Below are positions 30,572 through 34,115 of a stretch of 34,115 nt of DNA, piece by piece (the first letter of the stretch is position 1; every line of letters begins with the position of its first letter). Source of the stretch: Crocinitomicaceae bacterium (lineage in GTDB: Bacteria > Bacteroidota > Bacteroidia > Flavobacteriales_G > Salibacteraceae); NCBI GenBank assembly GCA_002713215.1, contig PAVO01000009.1:1-34115 (forward strand), given 5' to 3'. The translations under genes and the position numbers were made by a program. The notes below the pieces were generated by a model, which did no database searches, was not told the DNA's origin, and was given only the letters and a program-made list of their open reading frames with translations.

Positions 30572-31303
30572 ATGGCACTTAAAAAACACGAACAAGCTCA
30601 GCTTGATATGATTCAGAAGTCACTAGATATGCTGGTAAATATCGGCGGCATGACAAATGACGACATGCTGACGCACCTGAACCCAATGATTGCCGGCTTT
30701 GAAGCTGAAACAAACATGAAAGTCGTTATCGCGCCAACAGAATCAGGTAAGCCAGTATTGGATGTTGTTGACCTGAAAAAAGATTTCGTTCGCTCTCGTT
30801 GGAACCCGTCAGAGACACTTCAGGGTCTTCGCGCTAAATCTCTGGGCGTGCCGATTGAAGTTAAAGTCACGAAAGCGGATGATTTCACCTTTAGTAATAA
30901 GCAGATTGTTAGCGCACTGCGCGAACTGGCCAATTCAGTAGAAACAATGGATGTCGAGTTCCACACACTAGGCCTTGCTGATTTGGAGCGTTTACCTGGT
31001 GATATCTTGCGCCTGAAAGTGGGTGACGTCGCATCTGATGACGATGAAGATGAAGAGCAAGAGTCTGCCCCTTCAACAATTCAAACTCAGCATGACGCGC
31101 CGCAGGTTAGCACTGAGCAAAACCTTCAAGCCAATGTTGCCAGTGAGCAGAGCCAAACCCCAGCTCAGACGCATCAAGAACAAGGTGTATCACAGCAAGT
31201 TCATCATGAACAGCAAATCGCTGCGCCAGTTGATCAGCAACTGCATGCGAGCCAGAGCCAGCCATTATCTCAAGGTGGGGATATTACTGCGCCGGGTCAA
31301 TAA
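30572..31303 (+). CDS. Hypothetical protein with a Gln-rich tail, 243 aa
   Basis: Not recognised. Residues 1-150 are a soluble helix/strand domain (HEQAQLDMIQKSLDMLVNIGG, IEVKVTKADDFTFSNKQIVSALRELANSVETMDVEFHTLGLADLERLP); 151-160 is an acidic patch (DDDEDEEQE); 160-243 is low-complexity Gln/Ala/Ser/His, probably disordered. The ATG at 30572 follows AAGGAG by 5 nt. An extended -10 (TGT-TAAAAT) lies about 50 bp upstream. A strong terminator follows. Confidence 0.75.
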   Translation: MALKKHEQAQLDMIQKSLDMLVNIGGMTNDDMLTHLNPMIAGFEAETNMKVVIAPTESGKPVLDVVDLKKDFVRSRWNPSETLQGLRAKSLGVPIEVKVTKADDFTFSNKQIVSALRELANSVETMDVEFHTLGLADLERLPGDILRLKVGDVASDDDEDEEQESAPSTIQTQHDAPQVSTEQNLQANVASEQSQTPAQTHQEQGVSQQVHHEQQIAAPVDQQLHASQSQPLSQGGDITAPGQ

Positions 31304-31320
31304 TGTGTTGTCCTGAACTG

Positions 31321-31348
31321 AAAACAGCGCACCTGGTGCGCTGTTTTT
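31321..31348. terminator. Bidirectional intrinsic terminator
   Basis: AACAGCGCA/TGCGCTGTT stem with A4 and T5 flanks between two convergent genes. Confidence 0.9.
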
Positions 31349-31350
31349 GT

Positions 31351-31860
31351 TTATTCAACCATGCTTCTTGCAAGCGAATCGATCTCACTTTCTTTAAGCG
31401 TAAAGTTCGCCCATAAATCATCCCTTAACTTTGCTCGATATAAAGCAATTACTAGGCACTCTTTAACCTCAGTTTCAGTAAGTGAGGATTGTTCGTCTAC
31501 ATACGCTCGGTAATTGTCACTACCCTCCGAACGAATGTTCTCTACATCGCAATCACGATGCTGATCTCCTTTGCTGTCATGGAACACAAACATGCTCATC
31601 TCTGGTCCTAGAGAGTTATATCTAAGCTTGTTGATGAATGTATCCCGCGAATTCATAACAAACCACATGTCGCCAATGTTGAGGTTTTGCCGATTATGGC
31701 TTAATAGATCTTCTTTGCTGAAAGTGAATTGCTTGTCAGTATCTGGCGGGGTCATAAACGAATAGTGCAATAGGCTAGCGCCTGTAGCGATAATAATGAT
31801 GAGAGTTAAAATGCCCGAGATAAGACTTAATCCATCGTTTATGGTATTTTCTTCTTCCAT
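31351..31860 (-). CDS. Single-span membrane protein, 169 aa
   Basis: One hydrophobic helix (about 11-34, LSLISGILTLIIIIATGASLLHY) and a soluble domain of about 130 residues that is probably periplasmic given the acidic N-terminus (MEEENTINDG). No family recognised. AGGAGG 5 nt before the ATG. Transcribed from the operator-type promoter at 31888-31929. Confidence 0.75.
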   Translation of the reverse strand: MEEENTINDGLSLISGILTLIIIIATGASLLHYSFMTPPDTDKQFTFSKEDLLSHNRQNLNIGDMWFVMNSRDTFINKLRYNSLGPEMSMFVFHDSKGDQHRDCDVENIRSEGSDNYRAYVDEQSSLTETEVKECLVIALYRAKLRDDLWANFTLKESEIDSLARSMVE

Positions 31861-31887
31861 GATTTCCTCCTAAATAAATGTCAGTTA

Positions 31888-31929
31888 AGACTAACAACAA
31901 TAGAATTCAGTAACAACAAATATGTTGTG
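31888..31929 (-). promoter_or_regulatory. Promoter with AACAACA operator for the 169-aa membrane protein
   Basis: Minus strand: -35 TTGTTA (31911-31916), 17 bp, extended -10 TGT-TAGTCT (31888-31893). Operator AACAACA-AATA-TGTTGTG (31912-31929). Confidence 0.75.
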
Positions 31930-31996
31930 TTTTATGTTTTCCCGTGTTAGCTTGTAAATAATTCGCGAGGCTTGTTTTTTGTTGTTTTGATAAATG

Positions 31997-32049
31997 TTCC
32001 ATATTGGAAAGTGAAACGGCAAGACGAAAACAAGGCGAAGTGATAATAT
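31997..32049 (+). promoter_or_regulatory. tRNA-locus promoter unit 1 with TTCCA/TGGAA palindrome
   Basis: Palindrome TTCCA-TAT-TGGAA (31997-32009), followed by AAGTGA and, 41 bp from its centre, an extended -10 TGA-TAATAT (32044-32049). No -35 hexamer is evident, as in activator-dependent promoters. The same layout recurs 101 bp downstream. Confidence 0.6.
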
Positions 32050-32096
32050 AGTTACATCTGAGGTGAAGCTGATTCGAATTGAAGGATTTGGTGAGG

Positions 32097-32150
32097 TTTC
32101 CAAATTGGAAAGTGAGTTTAGACGACGGGATTGTGATTCTGTGTTATATT
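32097..32150 (+). promoter_or_regulatory. tRNA-locus promoter unit 2 with TTTCCAA/TTGGAAA palindrome
   Basis: Palindrome TTTCCAA-A-TTGGAAA (32097-32111), again followed by AGTGA and, 41 bp from its centre, an extended -10 TGT-TATATT (32145-32150). No -35. Predicted start near 32157, giving a leader RNA of about 200 nt to the attenuator. Confidence 0.65.
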
Positions 32151-32209
32151 CACCTCCAGAAAGAAATGAATTCGCTGCAATGTGCAGCACAACAAAAGTG
32201 AGATTGATA

Positions 32210-32260
32210 ATGTTCCAACGTGTTTGCTTTAACTGTTATTGGTATTGGTTTACAAGCTGA
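32210..32260 (+). CDS. Attenuator leader peptide, 16 aa (MFQRVCFNCYWYWFTS)
   Basis: Codons 6-14 read Cys-Phe-Asn-Cys-Tyr-Trp-Tyr-Trp-Phe: eight of nine are UNN codons for Cys, Phe, Tyr or Trp. The stop codon (32258-32260) is 1 nt before the first attenuator stem. A modest ribosome binding site (GTGAG, about 8 nt upstream) is present. The encoded amino acids are the same set served by the tRNA genes downstream. The frame is open further upstream (to 32063), but the transcription start predicted at 32157 argues for the short form. Confidence 0.8.
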   Translation: MFQRVCFNCYWYWFTS

Positions 32261-32261
32261 T

Positions 32262-32360
32262 TGACTTTCCTCGTATCCGGAAAGTCACTCCGGGTACGTG
32301 TGTATGATAAACACGTGACATTGCTCAAGAAGCGCCCGGAGTAAAACCCGGGCGTTTTTT
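32262..32360 (+). promoter_or_regulatory. Transcription attenuator of the tRNA operon
   Basis: Alternative RNA structures: P1 = 32262-32270/32279-32287 (9 bp); competitor = 32275-32281/32289-32295 (7 bp with one G-U) which uses part of P1; antiterminator = 32287-32294/32335-32342 (8 bp, ACTCCGGG/CCCGGAGT) enclosing a small hairpin (32296-32301/32311-32316); terminator = 32333-32339/32348-32354 (7 bp) plus U6. P1 leaves the antiterminator arm free; the competitor hides it. A ribosome at the leader stop would cover P1's 5' arm and favour termination; one stalled at Cys/Tyr/Trp codons would leave P1 free and favour readthrough. Confidence 0.8.
32333..32360 (+). terminator. Attenuator terminator
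   Basis: CGCCCGG/CCGGGCG stem, 8-nt loop, six T. It lies between the leader ORF and the XRE regulator, with no full-length gene ending here. Confidence 0.9.
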
Positions 32361-32401
32361 ATTGCCCGCGAAAAAAAACCAGAACAATCGCAGGTAGCAA
32401 C

Positions 32402-32647
32402 ATGAGTAATTTAAGAATGGAACGAGACGCCGCTTTAGTCGACTTAAGAAAAATGACAGGTGGCGCAATCAAACAAGCTGTGGTGGCGCATCAGATGGCC
32501 ATTAACGAATCAGCTGTTAGCAAGTTAGAACGCAAACGCCTGGTTGATGCCAGCGTTAGTAAAGTGAAACAGTACATTGAAGCAATTGGTGGTGAGCTTG
32601 AAATCACCATCAAGATGCCGGATGGCCAGATGCTTCAAATAGGTTAA
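32402..32647 (+). CDS. XRE-family HTH regulator (antitoxin-like), 81 aa
   Basis: An HTH of the XRE type, AALVDLRKMTGGAIKQAVVAHQMAINESAVSKLERKRLVDASVSKVKQYIEAIGGELEI, with the C-terminal GGELEI..KMPDG strand common in HigA-like solitary antitoxin regulators. There is no toxin gene beside it. It lies directly after the attenuator and 8 bp before the first tRNA, so it is made only on readthrough. It may bind the TTCCA/TGGAA palindromes and control the locus (inference). AGG about 8 nt before the ATG. Confidence 0.8.
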   Translation: MSNLRMERDAALVDLRKMTGGAIKQAVVAHQMAINESAVSKLERKRLVDASVSKVKQYIEAIGGELEITIKMPDGQMLQIG

Positions 32648-32655
32648 TTAACTGC

Positions 32656-32731
32656 ATTGGTGTAGCTCAATTGGTAGAGCGACGGATTCCAAATCCGTTG
32701 GTTGGGGGTTCGAGTCCCTTCACCTTTGCCA
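32656..32731 (+). tRNA. tRNA-Trp (CCA), copy 1
   Basis: Cloverleaf with anticodon loop TTCCAAA in stem CGGA/TCCG, T-loop TTCGAGT, encoded CCA. A1, U72 and G73 fit Trp identity. Odd: the acceptor stem ATTGGTG/CACCTTT has two U-U mismatches (2-71, 3-70). Confidence 0.88.
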
Positions 32732-32749
32732 ACAATTTGAATGTTTAAC

Positions 32750-32833
32750 GGAGAGACTGGGTATTGGCGAACCCAAGTGGCTGTAACCCACCCGTCTCAG
32801 GCTGTGTCAGTTCGACTCTGACTCTCTCCACCA
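32750..32833 (+). tRNA. tRNA-Tyr (GTA), copy 1
   Basis: Perfect 7-bp acceptor GGAGAGA/TCTCTCC, anticodon loop CTGTAAC, long variable arm typical of bacterial Tyr, A73 and encoded CCA. Odd: C at position 8 (normally U) and C at 38 (normally A). Confidence 0.9.
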
Positions 32834-32842
32834 AACGTATTT

Positions 32843-32918
32843 GCCGAGGTAGCTCAGTTGGTAGAGCAGTGGATTGAAGATCCGCGTGTCGAGGGTTCGA
32901 GCCCCTCCCGAGGCGCCA
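32843..32918 (+). tRNA. tRNA-Phe (GAA), copy 1
   Basis: Canonical D, anticodon and T arms; loop TTGAAGA gives anticodon GAA with G at position 37 (bacterial tRNA-Phe normally has A37). The acceptor GCCGAGG/CCGAGGC has tandem G-A/A-G at 4-69 and 5-68. G73 instead of the usual A73. Confidence 0.9.
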
Positions 32919-32936
32919 AACAAGATAGAGGTTGAT

Positions 32937-33098
32937 ATGAAAGAGCAAGTGGCAAAAAAAGTTGCTGAATTGTTCAAAGATGGCAGAACGCCTCTTGAGC
33001 ATTACGGTATTGATGGTGACAAGATCAGTGAGGTCGAAAAGAGGCATCCTGAAGTAGCCAAACAGATACCGCTAAGTAAACGAATAATGCACGGTTGA
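32937..33098 (+). CDS. Small tRNA-linked protein A, 53 aa
   Basis: Unknown family. Contains TPLEHYGIDGDKISEVEKRH (about 18-37) followed by PEVAKQIPLSKRIM, nearly repeated in the protein at 33593. GAGG lies 5 nt before the ATG. It starts 18 bp after tRNA-Phe, and its last codons overlap the first 10 nt of tRNA-Cys copy 1, so ORF and tRNA share a transcript. Basic and helical; possible RNA-binding role is inference. Confidence 0.7.
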   Translation: MKEQVAKKVAELFKDGRTPLEHYGIDGDKISEVEKRHPEVAKQIPLSKRIMHG

Positions 33099-33173
33099 CC
33101 GAGTCAGGTTAGGTAGCGGATTGCAAATCCGTGGGGTAACCCAACGCCAGTTCGAATCTGGCACCGTGCTCCA
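33089..33173 (+). tRNA. tRNA-Cys (GCA), copy 1
   Basis: Perfect acceptor GCACGGT/ACCGTGC, U73, encoded CCA, loop TTGCAAA, T arm GCCAG/CTGGC. Odd: a 13-nt variable arm able to fold (GGG-TAA-CCC); normal tRNA-Cys has 4-5 nt. The D arm looks like class II tRNAs. Confidence 0.88.
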
Positions 33174-33404
33174 ATTAAAGTGGGTGCGCATTTGGTGAGC
33201 ATTGTGGAGTATATAGTAAAAACCATGTCTATTCACGAGTGAGTGAGTGGAAAGGCTCTTTATACTCTAACTATCCAAACGATAGTCTGAAATAAACACA
33301 GGCCGCGCCCCATGGGAAATGTGATTTCAGAGTTTTGTTCAGGCTTTTGAGTAAAACCACGGTAAAAGAGGGTCTGATTTCAGACTTTTTTGGCAAAGTT
33401 TTAT
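33174..33404 (+). other. Spacer between tRNA subclusters
   Basis: 231 bp with no convincing gene. Holds an AT-rich TATATAGTA stretch near 33212 that could be a -10, repeated TGATTTCAGA words, and a short terminator-like hairpin at its end. It may separate two transcripts. Confidence 0.5.
33372..33391 (+). terminator. Short intrinsic terminator between tRNA subclusters
   Basis: GTCTG/CAGAC stem with ATTT loop and six T; weak by stem length. Confidence 0.5.
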
Positions 33405-33479
33405 GCACGAGTGGCCGAGTTTGGTTTAGGCGCAGGATTGCAAACCCTGTTACACGGTTCGATTCCGTCTCGTGCTCCA
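33405..33479 (+). tRNA. tRNA-Cys (GCA), copy 2
   Basis: Acceptor GCACGAG/CTCGTGC perfect, U73, encoded CCA, loop TTGCAAA. Odd: only a 4-bp T stem (ACGG/CCGT) fits, and the last anticodon-stem pair is A-C. Body differs greatly from copy 1. Confidence 0.82.
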
Positions 33480-33485
33480 ATTTAT

Positions 33486-33562
33486 GGGTGTGAAGTTCAA
33501 CTGGTTGAATAGCGGTCTCCAAAACCGAAGGTAGATGGGTTCAAGTCCCTCGACACCCGCCA
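33486..33562 (+). tRNA. tRNA-Trp-like (CCA), copy 2
   Basis: Loop CTCCAAA gives anticodon CCA; G73 and encoded CCA. Degenerate body: A at position 8, G-G at 7-66, T stem reduced to three GC pairs, G1-C72 in place of A1-U72. It starts 6 bp after tRNA-Cys copy 2. Confidence 0.75.
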
Positions 33563-33592
33563 TATTGAAACGTAGTGTACAGGAGCAAGAAG

Positions 33593-33757
33593 GTGGTTGT
33601 TGATAAACAAAAAGTAAAAGACATCGTTGTTCGTCTTTATGCGAATGGCAAAACGCCACTCGATCACTTTGGTATTGATGGTGCCAAGATCATCGAAGTG
33701 GAACGTCGCCACCCGGAAGTGGCCAAGCAAATTCCAATGAGTAAGCGAGTGATGTGA
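33593..33757 (+). CDS. Small tRNA-linked protein B, 54 aa (paralogue of A)
   Basis: Shares TPL[ED]H[YF]GIDG-x-KI-x-EVE[KR]RHPEVAKQIP[ML]SKR[VI]M with the 53-aa protein at 32937. Start taken as GTG at 33593, 7 nt after AGGAG. Its stop overlaps the next ATG (TGATG), so the 37-aa ORF is translationally coupled. Unknown function. Confidence 0.7.
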   Translation: MVVDKQKVKDIVVRLYANGKTPLDHFGIDGAKIIEVERRHPEVAKQIPMSKRVM

Positions 33758-33870
33758 TGAAGCCGGGCGTAACGAAATTGGATGATATGGCAATGGCCAG
33801 GCTAACCAAAGCCATGAAGAAACCCAGTGCGCCGACGCCGGCACTGGTAGCGTTAATGAAACGGCGTTGA
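33757..33870 (+). CDS. Small basic protein, 37 aa
   Basis: ATG overlaps the stop of the 54-aa gene. Sequence MKPGVTKLDDMAMARLTKAM... ends in LMKRR; strongly basic and amphipathic. Lies 12 bp before tRNA-Phe copy 2. Unknown function; supported by the overlap rather than by homology. Confidence 0.5.
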   Translation: MKPGVTKLDDMAMARLTKAMKKPSAPTPALVALMKRR

Positions 33871-33882
33871 TAAAGGTTTCTT

Positions 33883-33958
33883 GCCGAGGTAACTCAGTTG
33901 GTAGAGTGCCTGACTGAAGATCAGGAGGTCGCGGGTTCGAGTCCCGCCTGAGGCACCA
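33883..33958 (+). tRNA. tRNA-Phe (GAA), copy 2
   Basis: Perfect D (ACTC/GAGT), anticodon (CCTGA/TCAGG) and T arms, loop CTGAAGA with G37 again, A73. The acceptor GCCGAGG/CTGAGGC keeps the tandem G-A/A-G at 4-69 and 5-68. Stem changes relative to copy 1 are compensated, which argues for selection. Confidence 0.92.
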
Positions 33959-33964
33959 ATTTAC

Positions 33965-34050
33965 GGATGTGTATGCAAGCGGTCAAAGCAGCCTGGCTGT
34001 AAACCAGGTGGTTAATCCTTCGGAGGTTCGAATCCATCCCGCATCCACCA
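33965..34050 (+). tRNA. tRNA-Tyr (GTA), copy 2
   Basis: Acceptor GGATGTG/CGCATCC, loop CTGTAAA, long variable arm, A73, encoded CCA. Odd: one extra C between T stem and acceptor strand and an A-A mismatch in the T stem. Confidence 0.85.
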
Positions 34051-34056
34051 AACACT

Positions 34057-34115
34057 GCTGTGGTAGCTCAGTTGGTAGAGCATCGGATTGAAAATCCGAG
34101 TGTCACTGGTTCGAT
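34057..34115 (+). tRNA. tRNA-Phe (GAA), copy 3, cut by the window edge
   Basis: 5' acceptor GCTGTGG, standard D arm, loop TTGAAAA with A37, start of T arm. The 3' acceptor strand lies outside the window. Confidence 0.85.

Noticed and set aside
32063-32209. Longer form of the leader ORF (65 codons)
   Set aside because: It would begin before the second promoter's predicted start, and its upstream part overlaps the promoter palindrome and -10. Only the last 16 codons show the biased composition.
33405-33479. Selenocysteine or suppressor tRNA
   Set aside because: The unusual arms suggested it, but the anticodon is GCA and the discriminator is U73, both standard for Cys.

Overview
The window reads as a stretch of a large mobile genome, either a jumbo phage or a big phage-plasmid/plasmid, living in a gammaproteobacterium. 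The host guess is inference from clear SecB and TolA homologues, AAGGAG-type ribosome binding sites and a moderate AT bias. It carries its own replication and expression genes: a DnaE-family polymerase fused to a Toprim module, SSB, an SF1 helicase, an RNase H fusion protein, an RpoD-type sigma factor and a tRNA cluster. No virion, terminase, integrase or conjugation gene is visible, so phage versus plasmid cannot be settled here.

Layout. 1-229: six 35-bp tandem repeats running off the left edge. 264-4681 (mostly minus strand): dGTPase-like HD protein, RNase H fusion protein, an unknown/membrane pair, macro-domain protein. 4840-7519: sigma factor, an unknown gene, a 36-aa membrane peptide, a NADAR-like protein. 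7607-10030: nucleotidyltransferase-like protein, then a non-coding stretch with a candidate small RNA. 10031-15887: polymerase-Toprim fusion and an HDOD protein. 15947-20872: HNH-like protein, an acyl-carrier-like protein without its serine, zinc-ribbon proteins, an O-antigen-ligase-like membrane protein. 21079-27317: TolA-like protein, SecB, PcfJ-KTSC protein, helicase operon, sulfotransferase. 27486-31860: two proteins built from repeated helix-turn-helix modules, SSB, unknowns. 31997-34115: a regulated tRNA locus.

Most of the minus-strand operons share one regulatory design: the palindrome AACAACA-N4-TGTTGTT, whose arm supplies the -35 hexamer (TTGTNN) of a promoter that often has an extended -10 (TGnTANNNT). 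This looks like an element-wide regulon.

The most striking region is 31997-34115. Two tandem promoters, each with a TTCCA/TGGAA palindrome exactly 41 bp from its -10, precede a 16-codon leader ORF (MFQRVCFNCYWYWFTS), a set of mutually exclusive RNA hairpins ending in an intrinsic terminator, an XRE-type regulator and a run of at least nine tRNA genes. The tRNAs visible here read only Phe, Tyr, Cys and Trp codons, the same four amino acids that fill the leader peptide. I interpret this as a translation-coupled attenuator that senses loss of functional UNN-decoding tRNAs and switches on replacement tRNAs. Small paralogous ORFs are interleaved with the tRNAs.
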